Assembly: GCA_034521575.1 (NCBI GenBank)
Contig: JAXHMJ010000002.1
Span: 156,706-220,705 of the forward strand
DNA from: a candidate division KSB1 bacterium
GTDB lineage: Bacteria; Zhuqueibacterota; Zhuqueibacteria; Residuimicrobiales; Krinioviventaceae
DNA: 64,000 bases
Reading direction: 5' to 3'
Part shown: positions 42,001-50,314 of the stretch, one piece after another
How positions within the stretch are numbered: the first letter of the stretch is position 1
Layout: every line of letters begins with the position of its first letter
Notes under the pieces: model-generated
Databases searched by the model: none
The model's input: the letters and a program-made list of their open reading frames with translations, nothing else
What the model was told of the DNA's origin: nothing
Translations under genes and position numbers: made by a program

Positions 42001-43711
42001 CATCCGACGGACTGCCGTCTGCGGCATCGCTGACCTGTACATAGACAGTTGCGGCGGGGCTTGATGGCAGCTTCCAGTCGAATGAGCCGTCATTGGGTGT
42101 AGACTCGATAATGGTCTGCCAGGCGCCGTTGATTCCGCTTTTGTATTTGAGCGAAACATTGTCAATACCGGTTAGGCGGGTCCAGCGGATTGTTTCGGTT
42201 GTGCCGGTGAACAGCTCTTCTCCGCCGTTCGGATACAAAAGCGTCAGGCCCGGCGGCGGTGTGAGAAAAAGATAAGCTTTGCCCATCCCGTTCTGTTTCC
42301 AGGCGGAGATCAAAATGTCGTTGCTGTTATCCCCGTTTACATCTCCGGCGCCTGAACAGGAAAATCCCGCTTCATCGCCCGCGGATTCGCCGTGGAACCG
42401 GATGTCAAACTCATCAATGGACAAGGTGGTAGGCCAGTTGCTGCGTCCGTAAAAAACATACGCCGCACCGGCTTTGCCGCCGGTTTTCACGTCACTGTTG
42501 GAGACGCCGATAATAAAGTCATCAATTCCGTCCCGATTATGATCACCCAATGGATGAATATCATGACCAATGTCATCATTTTCACCGTGTGATTCTATTG
42601 CAACGTCGGCAGCATCCGTAATGAGCTGATTGCTTTGGTAGGTGAGGTTTTGCGCCAATAGAATATAAAATGTGCTGTTTTTCTGGACGCTGATCAGTAT
42701 GTCATCAAGTCCGTCATCATCCACATCACCGATGCCGGCTACATTCCATCCAAGTTCCTGTTTGAATTCCGAACTGTACCAGGAAGCGTCCGCAAATTCG
42801 AGGCTTTTATTTTTTGAAAAAGAACCGCGAGGACCACCCAATACAAGATAGGCCTTGCCTGTGTAATTTGTGTTTTGAAAGGCCACCCGATTGGCGCCGA
42901 TGAGAAAATCATCATAACCGTCGCCGTTGACATCCCCCGCGGCGGCAACCCGATGTCCGGCCCAGTCTCCGGCTGCTTCTCCTGTAAAGCCGGCATCGGC
43001 TGTGGTTGTGGTGTCATTCACCTGCCACTCTGCTGTGGGTTTGCCGAAATAGATATAGACGTTGCCCGCGTCCTCGCCGTTACTATCATTAAAGCCGGAC
43101 CCGATTATAAAGTCATCATAATGATCATTGTCGATATCTCCGACACCCTTGATGTGAACAGCTTCGCTTTTTTCCTCCTCGCCGATAATCGAGGCATCCG
43201 CGGTTTCCAGCGAAAAAAGACCCCGTCTGCGTTCATTTTTTCCAAAGAACAGATAGACCTTGCCGGCGCGAATGCCGCCCTGATTGTACTGGGTTTTTTT
43301 GATGCTGATGCCAAAATCCGGATATCCGTCATTGTTGATATCGCCGATTCCAAAGGCGTCGTGACTGGCTTCATTGGCCGGCATTTCTCCGTGAAAAATG
43401 GCTTCCGCGCTGCTCAAATTTGTATTTTTGTCCCAGCTATCCGCTTTTCCGTAAAACAAATAGACAAGACCCGCGTCTGTCTTTGCATCGTAATCCGCTC
43501 CGGGAGCGGTGATCAGAAAATCATTATATCCATCCTGATCAATATCGCCAATGATGGAAACATGGTGCCCGGCCATATCACCGGTATCATTCCCCAAAAA
43601 TGATGCCTGCACGGATATCAACGGAAGTTCAAGAGGTTCCTGCGCCAGGACCGGTATCAGTGAAAACAGCAGGATACTCGCAATTGTTTGACAATATAAT
43701 TTCATGGACAT
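39017..43711 (-). CDS. Giant T9SS-exported FG-GAP propeller / Ig-repeat protein
   Basis: 1564 residues, intact. Signal peptide MSMKLYCQTIASILLFSLIPVLA. Residues about 30-480 contain seven FG-GAP units (for example GDIDQDGYNDFLITAPGAD, GDVNGDGYDDFLIGANRV, GDHNRDGIDDFIIGVSNSD), which fits one seven-bladed, calcium-binding propeller. Nine Ig-like repeats follow with the pattern PNGGExW ... IxW ... LSRDNGxxWExL ... CLIRI ... DTSDxxFSI. Between repeats 2 and 3 sits a carbohydrate-binding-like domain (TTLFLEAEHMTRTEGVEI, then YQWGIRYLDEIDG). The sorting tail (KANYPNPFNPETRLVYTLPK, ending RRMMLIK) marks export by T9SS. It probably stays on the surface as an adhesin-like protein. It is transcribed divergently from the dcw cluster. 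Confidence 0.88.
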   Translation of the reverse strand: MSMKLYCQTIASILLFSLIPVLAQEPLELPLISVQASFLGNDTGDMAGHHVSIIGDIDQDGYNDFLITAPGADYDAKTDAGLVYLFYGKADSWDKNTNLSSAEAIFHGEMPANEASHDAFGIGDINNDGYPDFGISIKKTQYNQGGIRAGKVYLFFGKNERRRGLFSLETADASIIGEEEKSEAVHIKGVGDIDNDHYDDFIIGSGFNDSNGEDAGNVYIYFGKPTAEWQVNDTTTTADAGFTGEAAGDWAGHRVAAAGDVNGDGYDDFLIGANRVAFQNTNYTGKAYLVLGGPRGSFSKNKSLEFADASWYSSEFKQELGWNVAGIGDVDDDGLDDILISVQKNSTFYILLAQNLTYQSNQLITDAADVAIESHGENDDIGHDIHPLGDHNRDGIDDFIIGVSNSDVKTGGKAGAAYVFYGRSNWPTTLSIDEFDIRFHGESAGDEAGFSCSGAGDVNGDNSNDILISAWKQNGMGKAYLFLTPPPGLTLLYPNGGEELFTGTTETIRWTRLTGIDNVSLKYKSGINGAWQTIIESTPNDGSFDWKLPSSPAATVYVQVSDAADGSPSDASDHAFSISRPNDLVLRAPKGGEQLNGLSTFDITWLPGGSGSFVSLEFSSDGGATWTSIASRADNNGTFTWLVPNLSSSRCYIRLVDSNDPANQDINNIPFSIQESTTLFLEAEHMTRTEGVEIEDRPDASNGQTVAVPRSVRTGTLSAEFNFQPGTYQWGIRYLDEIDGSSLCKVYVNDLLIDKWYFNEETEMDSFYIREFGEQDFALGDEISIDLNHHKGEYGRVDALIFQPLDVVEGSITVVAPNGGKRWRYNTEHEIRWEAIDMRGDVKIMVSRNAGGGFTTIARVPAADESWTWNVEKPLSHECLVRIQSLNGSVSDTSDELFSIMPDPKITVTAPDGGEAWMVGETQRISWQAQGGGAKVRIDLSRDNGNEWETLVDSTDNDGVINWNVNAPASDSCLIRITELQYNTADTSNAVFSIVPIPSIAIKSPNGGEVWQSGTTHPIEWQSQNLSGDLTIELSLNHGKSWTALSYQVTDDSPFNWTIDKPASDSCLIRIFDQAGVADTSDGVFSITPPPSLTLIKPNGGQVWTLGETRRIEWQLDHSDSPVDVYLSRDNGGAWETLQTAVDSAYYDWTVSGDVSEHCLVRVMTQDSLAQDYSDDNFSIDRVPALALVQPNGGEVWNIGQTYAISWNSVNISGAVDIHLSRDNGETWELLERRDNGSLFEWTAGGPASDSCLIKISSEADSASAISDSVFSIQVEPGLVITAPDSGALWSVGESHSIQWSSINISPLVTLEFSVDDGETWTTIADSVQNNGGYNWTVETTPSNLCLIRISDTAGSVSAISPVFQIQAAPQITLSSPEAGTVWIVGEQAVVSWGTTNLNSRIRLSLSRDNGQSWEELSVIKDANSYTWTVTEPVSETCLLAALDTTGAVTDTTDIFHIRYASGVARLGGEIPAAFSLKANYPNPFNPETRLVYTLPKTTRVTLSIYDIQGRLIDRLVDQQQPAGTYMINWNAKTSHSGALSSGIYFYRIDAEGFSETRRMMLIK

Positions 43712-43963
43712 TTCCTTTTGACTTTATTCAAACACTCAAATAAATACGGACAAAACTTAATTTTCACAGACCACTATCCTGTCGGATGGATGAAAAAGAT
43801 CTGAACTTGTCTCGAATTTAAACCGAAAAGTTGGCGATAAAATCGATAAAAAGCAAGGTGAAATATGATAAATTTCAGACAAATGGTAAATGAATTATTA
43901 TTCAGCGCAAAGTTCTCCTGTTGAAAAAAAATTGATTTTAAACCCCTGTTTTGGCTTTTTTTC

Positions 43964-43992
43964 TTGACTTTTATTGCATACTATATTATCTT
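43964..43992 (+). promoter_or_regulatory. Promoter of the dcw cluster
   Basis: TTGACT (43964-43969) and a moderate TATCTT (43987-43992) are 17 bases apart, placing transcription start within the MraZ-box repeats. The intergenic stretch 43712-44045 has no gene and also holds the start signals of the divergent - strand gene. Confidence 0.5.
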
Positions 43993-43996
43993 GCTT

Positions 43997-44042
43997 TGGT
44001 GAATCGTGGTGATTAATGGAAAACCAAAACATAAAATGGTGA
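43997..44042 (+). promoter_or_regulatory. MraZ-box-like direct repeats
   Basis: TGGTGA at 43997, TGGTGA at 44007, TGGAAA at 44017 and TGGTGA at 44037 lie in an exact 10-bp register with one position skipped. In several bacteria MraZ binds TGG-type repeats spaced by one helical turn in front of its own gene. These repeats directly follow the -10 box, so binding would block transcription of the cluster. Confidence 0.7.
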
Positions 44043-44045
44043 ATT

Positions 44046-44495
44046 TTGGCTGATCTAAACGGACAATACACTGTAACCTTTGACCCAAAGAGCGGACGCC
44101 TGGCCATTCCGGCGCGCCACCGCAAGGGTATGCCCGAAGATCAGCGCAGCGAGTTGTATGTTACCCGCGGTTTCGAGCATTGTGTAACAGCCTATTATAA
44201 AGATAGTTGGGCAGAATTCAAAGAGAAAATTACCGATAAAACACTAAAGAAAAAACAGTTGAATGCTTTAAAACGCCAGTTTATTGGCAGAATGACCCAG
44301 GCCGCGTTTGACAAGCAGGGACGTATTTCCCTGAATTCCGATCTCGTGGAATGGGCCAATCTTCAGAAAGAATCTGAAGTGATTGTAGTCGGGTGTGAAG
44401 ATTATCTGGAAATCTGGAATGCCAAATCGTACAAAGAATACGCGCAGAAAACCGAAGACGATATTCAGGCTTTGTATGAAGCTGATCATTTTTAA
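44046..44495 (+). CDS. mraZ: Transcriptional regulator MraZ
   Basis: 149 residues with the two tandem SpoVT/AbrB-like MraZ domains: NGQYTVTFDPKSGRLAIPARHRKGM and FIGRMTQAAFDKQGRISLNSDLVEWANL. The only in-frame start that keeps the first domain is TTG 44046; it has no evident Shine-Dalgarno, so translation may be weak. MraZ is a DNA-binding repressor of the division and cell wall cluster. Matching repeats are found directly upstream. Seven bases separate it from rsmH, and the same transcript should run to ftsZ. Confidence 0.92.
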   Translation: MADLNGQYTVTFDPKSGRLAIPARHRKGMPEDQRSELYVTRGFEHCVTAYYKDSWAEFKEKITDKTLKKKQLNALKRQFIGRMTQAAFDKQGRISLNSDLVEWANLQKESEVIVVGCEDYLEIWNAKSYKEYAQKTEDDIQALYEADHF

Positions 44496-44501
44496 CAAAG
44501 A

Positions 44502-45449
44502 GTGGGAACCGTGCAGCATGGCTATCATATACCGGTTCTTGCCGGGCAGGTTGTAAGCGCACTTGATGTACACAACGCATCGACGATTGTTGATGTGTGT
44601 CTCGGGGACGGTGGACACTCCAGGGCGTTGTTGGAAAGCGCTTCCCACCTGCGGATTATCGGTATCGATCAGGATGCTCAGGCGATTGAACGCGCTGCGA
44701 ACCGTTTGTCTGAATATGGCGATCGCTTTACCGCGGTACAGGGAAATTTCAAAGATATTCGTGCGTTGCTGCTCAGTCATGATGTGGATCAGGTTGATGG
44801 TCTGCTTGCGGATCTCGGAGTTTCGACGTTACAGATCAGCGAGCCTGATCGCGGTTTTATGTTTTCGAAAAACGGACGGCTCGATATGAGGATGGATATA
44901 GAAAATAATTCCTTAACCGCAGCATGGCTGTTGAATACCTATGACGAAGAGGATATTTCGCGGTTATTGTGGGAATACGGCGAGGAAAAAAAGAGCCGCC
45001 GGATCGCGCGCGCAATAATGCGCGCTCGCCGGGACCATCGTATCGAAACCACCGGACAATTGGCGGATATCGTCCGAAACGCCGCCGGTGAACAGTTTCT
45101 GATCAAAACTCTGGCCCGTGTTTTTCAGGCTCTGAGAATTGCTGTAAATCAGGAATTGTACAGTCTGCAGGCGCTGCTCGATTCCAGTCTAAATATACTG
45201 ACACCGGGCGGGCGTCTTGCGGTCATTGACTATCATTCTCTGGAAGCAAAAATTGTAAAATCATTTTTTAGAAAACAGGCTGATCCGTGCACATGTCCGA
45301 AGGAACTGCCTGTCTGTGTGTGCGGAGAAAAGCCCCGGCTGAAAATTGTGCATCGCTTGATAAAGCCGGATGCTCAGGAGATCGAAAATAATCCGCGCAG
45401 CCGGTCAGCGCGCTTGCGGGTTGCCGAACGCACCGGGGTGCCGGTATGA
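44502..45449 (+). CDS. rsmH: 16S rRNA (cytosine(1402)-N4)-methyltransferase
   Basis: About 315 residues, full length. Near the start HGYHIPVLAGQVV, then the SAM-binding motif TIVDVCLGDGGHSRALLE, then GLLADLGVSTLQISEPDRGFMF with RLDMRMD, and at the end GGRLAVIDYHSLEAKIVKSFF and NPRSRSARLRVAER. All are RsmH hallmarks. It methylates C1402 of 16S rRNA. GTG 44502 and GTG 44511 are both possible; the second gives the more usual N-terminus (MQHGYHIPVL). Four-base overlap with ftsL. Confidence 0.95.
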   Translation: MGTVQHGYHIPVLAGQVVSALDVHNASTIVDVCLGDGGHSRALLESASHLRIIGIDQDAQAIERAANRLSEYGDRFTAVQGNFKDIRALLLSHDVDQVDGLLADLGVSTLQISEPDRGFMFSKNGRLDMRMDIENNSLTAAWLLNTYDEEDISRLLWEYGEEKKSRRIARAIMRARRDHRIETTGQLADIVRNAAGEQFLIKTLARVFQALRIAVNQELYSLQALLDSSLNILTPGGRLAVIDYHSLEAKIVKSFFRKQADPCTCPKELPVCVCGEKPRLKIVHRLIKPDAQEIENNPRSRSARLRVAERTGVPV

Positions 45450-45754
45450 GACAGAAACTGCCGAAAAAACAACGCAATGCTGTTCGCTGGGGCCGGTATG
45501 CGGTCATTCTCCTGGTGCTTTTGACGGTGTATTTTTTTACAAATGTCTGGCAGAGTGTTTCCATTACCCGGCTGTTGCGGCAAAACTCTGAATTAAAGGC
45601 GGATCTCCGGACGCTGAAAAACAAGAATGCCTTGCTTGTGGTTCAGCACGATTCACTGACCCGTCCGGAACGCATACGTGCGGTATTGAAAGGCAAGGTT
45701 CAGCTGCAAAACGCAGAAACGATCAATATTTTTACGAATGAAAGCGGAGAGTAG
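45446..45754 (+). CDS. ftsL: Cell division protein FtsL
   Basis: 102 residues with a basic cytoplasmic head (MRQKLPKKQRNAVRWGRY), one membrane helix (VILLVLLTVYFFTNV) and a coiled-coil stretch (SITRLLRQNSELKADLRTLKNKNALL). This is the FtsL topology, and the position between rsmH and ftsI is the conserved one. FtsL forms the FtsQLB complex that activates septal peptidoglycan synthesis. Assignment rests on topology and order, since the family is poorly conserved. Confidence 0.85.
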   Translation: MRQKLPKKQRNAVRWGRYAVILLVLLTVYFFTNVWQSVSITRLLRQNSELKADLRTLKNKNALLVVQHDSLTRPERIRAVLKGKVQLQNAETINIFTNESGE

Positions 45755-45757
45755 GCA

Positions 45758-47842
45758 ATGGCCAAACGGCGGAAAAAATATTCCAGACGCTATATCACGA
45801 TCATGGTTTTTATGGCTGTGATGTTTCTGATGATTGGCGCCCGTCTGGTCGATATTCAGATTTTCAACCGCGGACGCTATGTTGAGCTGGGTGAGGAGCA
45901 GCATATTCTGCGCCGGGAGCTGCAGCCGAACCGCGGCAGAATTTATGATCGCAATCGTGAACCGCTTGCCATTAATGTGCCCGCCGCAACCCTGATTGTT
46001 GACACGCGCCAGGTAACGGATGCCTATCAGACAGCCGCACATCTCAGTCCGTTGATTGACGCGTCTGTCGGTGAAATAGCCCGTCAGATTAAAGGGCGCC
46101 GCGGCTCTTTTGAAATCGCACGCAAAAAAAATGTGACGCTGGCTGAGCGTGCTGAAACGTTGAATCTCCCCGAACTGGGGGTGAGGCGTGTGATGAAACG
46201 TCGATACCCCAAAGGACGCACCGGCGCTCAGATTATCGGTTTCACGGATATTGATGGGGTGGGTCGCTCCGGTGTGGAAGGAAAGCTCGATCATGTGCTG
46301 CGCGGTGTGCCCGGTGTGGAAGTATTGCTGAAAACGGCAAAATCGAAAACGTTGCCGCATCCCCGTTATCAGCAAAAACCTGCTGCAGATGGAAACGATG
46401 TGGTTTTGACGCTTGATATCCGCTACCAGCGTATTCTTGAAGAAGAGCTGCTTCGCACAGTCAAACAATATAGCGCTGAAAGCGGCGCCGCGGTGTTGAT
46501 GGATCCCCGTAGCGGTGATATCCTGGCCATGGCTTCCGAGCCTTCTTTTGATCCCAACGCCTATCGGCAATACGATATGGCATCCTGGCGTTTGCGCGCC
46601 ATCACCGATCAGTTTGAACCCGGCAGTACCTTCAAGGTTGGCGTCATGGCGGCCATGCTGGATGCCGGATTCAAACATCCCCTGGATACAGTCTATGCGG
46701 AAAACGGCGTCTATCATGTGATGGGTGAAACGATTCGCGATACAAAGTCCCTGCAAACCATAACCATGCGCGAGGTCATTGTAAAATCGTCAAATATCGG
46801 AATCGCCAAGTCGGTTCAGGGTTTTGACCGTAACACATTATATTCGTACCTGAATCAGTTCGGCTTTGGTGCAAAAACGGACATTGATCTGGTGGGTGAA
46901 ATTAACGGAATATTGAAACCGACAAAAGACTGGGTACCTTTTACACAGCTGGCGCTTTCCTACGGACATGCAGTCGCGGTTACGCCATTGCAGATGTGCA
47001 TGATGTATTCCACAATCGCCAATGACGGCGTTTACACTCAGCCGCGCCTGATCCAGGCTACGATACGCGACGGCAAGGTGTTTCCGCGCACTGGACGTAA
47101 AAATCACAAAGTGATTTCTTTACAAACAAGCCGTATCCTGAAACGGTTCATGTCCGATGTGGTTGAGCGCGGCACCGGTGTTCAGGCGGATATTGACGGA
47201 GTTGAACTTTGCGGCAAAACCGGCACCGCACACATGGTACGTCCCAATGGCGCCGGGTATTACAAGCACCGCTATATCGCGTCATTCGGCGGCTTTATGC
47301 CCAAAGAGGATCCCGCTGTCTGCCTGTTCATTATGGTCAAAGACCCAAGAAATGTTTATTATGGCGGTCAGGTGGCGGGTGTCTGTTTCCGCGAGATTAT
47401 GGAACGGATTATCGCGCTTGAAGGGCTGGACTATTTTTCACAGCCATCGGCGCGGATCGCCAAAACCTCTGTGCGTGTACCGGATTTTATCGGAATGAAA
47501 TCCGGGAATGCGGTGGAGGTTGCCGCCTCGTCTGGGCTGACCACCTTAAAGCAGGGTGAAGGCCGGGTTGTTGTGGACCAGCATCCGTCGCCGGGCGCCC
47601 GCGTGCAAACGGGAGAGCGGGTGGTGTTGTTTGCCCGCAATGAAAAAAATGTGCCCAATGTGGTCGGCATGTCCGTACGCCGGGCGCGCAATATTCTCAT
47701 AGAGCACAACTATGAATGTGTGATTGAGGGGAGCGGTGTCGTTGTGGACCAGCATCCCAAAGCCGGGCGCAGCGCAGAGCCGGGAACACGTGTAAAAATT
47801 AGTTGTAAGAATCAATTTTCGCTGAGTGAGCAGCTTGAATGA
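45758..47842 (+). CDS. ftsI: Septal peptidoglycan transpeptidase FtsI (PBP) with two PASTA domains
   Basis: 694 residues. A short cytoplasmic part and one membrane helix (YITIMVFMAVMFLMIGARLVDI) precede the dimerisation domain (NRGRIYDRNREPLAINVPA). The transpeptidase has SxxK in FEPGSTFK (about residue 290), SxN in VKSSNIG (about 344) and KTG in LCGKTGTAHMV (about 486). Two C-terminal PASTA domains (VPDFIGMKSGNAVEVAASSG and VPNVVGMSVRRARNILIEHN, each closing with VVVDQHP) extend the enzyme, as in several FCB lineages. It crosslinks septal peptidoglycan. The stop overlaps the murF start by four bases; murE, which usually stands here, is missing. Confidence 0.95.
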   Translation: MAKRRKKYSRRYITIMVFMAVMFLMIGARLVDIQIFNRGRYVELGEEQHILRRELQPNRGRIYDRNREPLAINVPAATLIVDTRQVTDAYQTAAHLSPLIDASVGEIARQIKGRRGSFEIARKKNVTLAERAETLNLPELGVRRVMKRRYPKGRTGAQIIGFTDIDGVGRSGVEGKLDHVLRGVPGVEVLLKTAKSKTLPHPRYQQKPAADGNDVVLTLDIRYQRILEEELLRTVKQYSAESGAAVLMDPRSGDILAMASEPSFDPNAYRQYDMASWRLRAITDQFEPGSTFKVGVMAAMLDAGFKHPLDTVYAENGVYHVMGETIRDTKSLQTITMREVIVKSSNIGIAKSVQGFDRNTLYSYLNQFGFGAKTDIDLVGEINGILKPTKDWVPFTQLALSYGHAVAVTPLQMCMMYSTIANDGVYTQPRLIQATIRDGKVFPRTGRKNHKVISLQTSRILKRFMSDVVERGTGVQADIDGVELCGKTGTAHMVRPNGAGYYKHRYIASFGGFMPKEDPAVCLFIMVKDPRNVYYGGQVAGVCFREIMERIIALEGLDYFSQPSARIAKTSVRVPDFIGMKSGNAVEVAASSGLTTLKQGEGRVVVDQHPSPGARVQTGERVVLFARNEKNVPNVVGMSVRRARNILIEHNYECVIEGSGVVVDQHPKAGRSAEPGTRVKISCKNQFSLSEQLE

Positions 47843-49209
47843 AACTCAATTTGAATGACATACTGGCGATTCCGGAACTTGACGCGGAATGGCGGGGCGA
47901 AAGCCCGCCGGACCGCGAACCTGTTTCTGGCTGGTCTACGGATTCGCGCCGGATTAATGCAGGCCAGGTCTTTGTAGCGCTGACCGGTGACAAATTTGAC
48001 GGCCATGATTTTGTCAAAACCGCCTTTGAGAACGGCGCGCGCGCCGCGGTCGTATCACGGGACTGGTGTGGTTCAGAGGCCGCCCATTATCCCTTGATCG
48101 CTGTAAAGGATACATTGACCGCCTATCAGGAGATCGCGCGGCATTGGCGCAACCGCTTCAATGGCACGCTAGTGGCCCTGACCGGCAGTTCCGGTAAAAC
48201 GACCACCAAAGAAATGATTTATTCGGTATTGTCACAAAAATACAATGTACTGCGCAATATAAAATCATATAACAATCATGTCGGTGTGCCGGCCACTCTG
48301 CTGGAACTGCGTGATGAGCATGAAATTGCCGTGATTGAAATGGGAACATCCAATTTTGGAGAAATAGAACGCCTCAGCTACCTGGCCCGTCCGGATATCT
48401 GCGTTCTGCTGAACATTGGCTTTGCGCATCTAGAAAATCTTAAAAGCCCGGAAGGCGTCAAGCAGGCCAAACTGGAAATCTGCAGTCACGCGAATCCCGA
48501 CGGCAGCGTCATTTTTAATGCGGATGATCCCCGGCTCTCGGGAGAGGTCTACAGCCTTAAAATGCAGGCCGGATTCGGGGTCGGCGCGGGTAAAGACTAT
48601 GCGGCTCAACACCTCAAGTGTGATCGAAAAGGACGCTACTCGTTTCGGTTTATGGGCGCACAGATTCATTTGCCGCTGCCGGGACGCCACAATGTTTATA
48701 ACGCTCTGGCCGCCGCTGTAACCGGTGTGCGCTTTACGTTGCCGGTGTCTGACATCAAAGCGGGACTGGAGACGCTGCCGCAGGTTCAGGACAGAATGCA
48801 GGTGAACTGGACGAACCGCGGTATCATTATGAATGATGTCTATAACAGCAATCCCGGAAGTTGTCTGGCTGCCATGCGCACCGCTGCCGATATAAAGATT
48901 CCCAAGACCGGCCGACGGCTTGCGGTTTTGGCGGATATGCTGGAACTGGGAAGCTATTCAAAATCCGAACATGAGGCGCTAACTGTGCGCGCCATTGAAA
49001 ATGCTTTTGATGAACTGTTTCTTTACGGTGAAGAAACAAAACACACGCACCGCGCCGCAAAGTCCGCGGGAATCGTTTCGCGGCATTTTGCAAGCCGGGA
49101 TGATCTGATAAATGCCCTGCTGAAAGCCATTCGGCGGGAAGATTTGATACTTGTGAAAGGATCGCGGTCCCTGCATATGGAGCACGTGATCGAAGCCTTG
49201 AAACCATAA
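47839..49209 (+). CDS. murF: UDP-MurNAc-tripeptide--D-Ala-D-Ala ligase
   Basis: 456 residues, intact. The N-terminal substrate domain has GWSTDSRRINAGQVFVALTG, the ATP loop is LVALTGSSGKTTTKEMI, and VLRNIKSYNNHVGVPATLLEL with AVIEMGTSNFGEIERLSYL marks MurF rather than MurE. The C-terminal domain carries NDVYNSNPGSCLAAMRTAA and LAVLADMLELGSYSKSEHEAL. It adds D-Ala-D-Ala to the UDP-MurNAc-tripeptide in the cytoplasm. It is the only Mur ligase in this cluster. Confidence 0.95.
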   Translation: MKLNLNDILAIPELDAEWRGESPPDREPVSGWSTDSRRINAGQVFVALTGDKFDGHDFVKTAFENGARAAVVSRDWCGSEAAHYPLIAVKDTLTAYQEIARHWRNRFNGTLVALTGSSGKTTTKEMIYSVLSQKYNVLRNIKSYNNHVGVPATLLELRDEHEIAVIEMGTSNFGEIERLSYLARPDICVLLNIGFAHLENLKSPEGVKQAKLEICSHANPDGSVIFNADDPRLSGEVYSLKMQAGFGVGAGKDYAAQHLKCDRKGRYSFRFMGAQIHLPLPGRHNVYNALAAAVTGVRFTLPVSDIKAGLETLPQVQDRMQVNWTNRGIIMNDVYNSNPGSCLAAMRTAADIKIPKTGRRLAVLADMLELGSYSKSEHEALTVRAIENAFDELFLYGEETKHTHRAAKSAGIVSRHFASRDDLINALLKAIRREDLILVKGSRSLHMEHVIEALKP

Positions 49210-49226
49210 CCGAAAGCAGGCAGAGC

Positions 49227-50311
49227 ATGCTATATTATCTGTTCGCACCATTGAGTGACAAGTGGATCGGATTTAACCTGTTCCGGTATCTGAGCTTTCG
49301 CGCCAGCATGGCAGCTGTTTTGGCTTTGCTGATCGGCTGGGTTGTCGGTCCCTTTGTTATTCGCCTGCTGAAAAATACCAGATCGGCGAAGAAATTCGCT
49401 CCGACGGCCCGGCGTCGCATCAGTCAAAAAAAGGCACGCCGTCCATGGGCGGTGTGATTATCCTGATCAGCACTCTAATCCCGGTTCTGCTGTTGGCCCG
49501 TATCCGGGAACTGAATGTGCTCATGGTTCTGGTGTGCATGGTTGCACTGGGATTGATGGGCTGGTATGACGATTATCTAAAGCTGATTAAAAAAATGCCC
49601 AAAGGCCTGGTGGGACGTTACAAGCTGGCCGGACAGATTTCCATCGGCTTTCTGCTCGGTTGTTCTGTTTACTTTTTCCCCGAGGTGGAAGCGGTGCGGA
49701 GTTCAACCACTGTACCGTTCTTTAAAAATCTGGAACTTGAAATGGGCGCGTTCTATATACTCGTGGTTACGTTTATTATCACAGCCACATCCAATTCCGC
49801 CAATCTTACGGACGGTCTGGATGGGATGTTGTCCGGGCTCACCGCTATTGCCGCTGTAACGTTTGGCGCTGTGGCCTATGTAACCGGACGTGTGGATTTT
49901 AGCAGCTATTTGAATATTGTCTATTTGCCGAACGCCGGTGAATTGACGGTTTTTTGCGCGGCTCTCTTTGGCAGCTGTCTGGCATTTTTATGGTTCAACG
50001 CCCCGAAAGCCGAGGTTTTCATGGGAGACACCGGCTCTCTGGCCCTTGGCGGCGCGATTGGCGCGGTCTCTGTCCTGGTGCGCAAGGAATTGTTACTGCC
50101 GATCATCTGCGGCCTTTGGCTGCTGGAAAGCCTGAGTGTCATCATACAGGTTTATGTGTTTAAACGCACCGGCAAGCGGGTTTTCCTGATGGCGCCGCTG
50201 CATCACCACTATGAATTAAACGGATGGAACGAAAGCAAGGTTGTGATCCGCTTCTGGATTATCGGCATTTTGTTGGCTCTTTTGACTCTAACGACATTCA
50301 AGATCAGGTAG
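49227..50311 (+). CDS. mraY: Phospho-MurNAc-pentapeptide transferase MraY (one frameshift)
   Basis: The N-terminal piece MLYYLFAPLSDKWIGFNLFRYLSFRA and the following transmembrane stretch are typical of MraY. The frame breaks in the A5 run at 49371-49375; adding one A restores the family segment that continues into KGTPSMGGVIILIST. Further motifs are GWYDDYLKLIKK, ATSNSANLTDGLDGM, KAEVFMGDTGSLALGG and FLMAPLHHHYELNGW. It transfers phospho-MurNAc-pentapeptide to undecaprenyl phosphate (lipid I) at the inner membrane. Because MraY is essential, the break is almost certainly a base-calling error. murD, usually next, is absent; ftsW begins four bases later. Confidence 0.93.
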
Positions 50312-50314
50312 ACG

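Noticed and set aside
42875-43603. 242-codon open frame on the + strand opposite the FG-GAP propeller
   Set aside because: The repetitive Asp/Gly codons of the FG-GAP units produce a long complementary frame; no independent evidence of coding.
45653-46756. 367-codon open frame on the - strand opposite ftsI
   Set aside because: Antisense to a conserved essential gene with intact catalytic motifs; its own product resembles nothing known.
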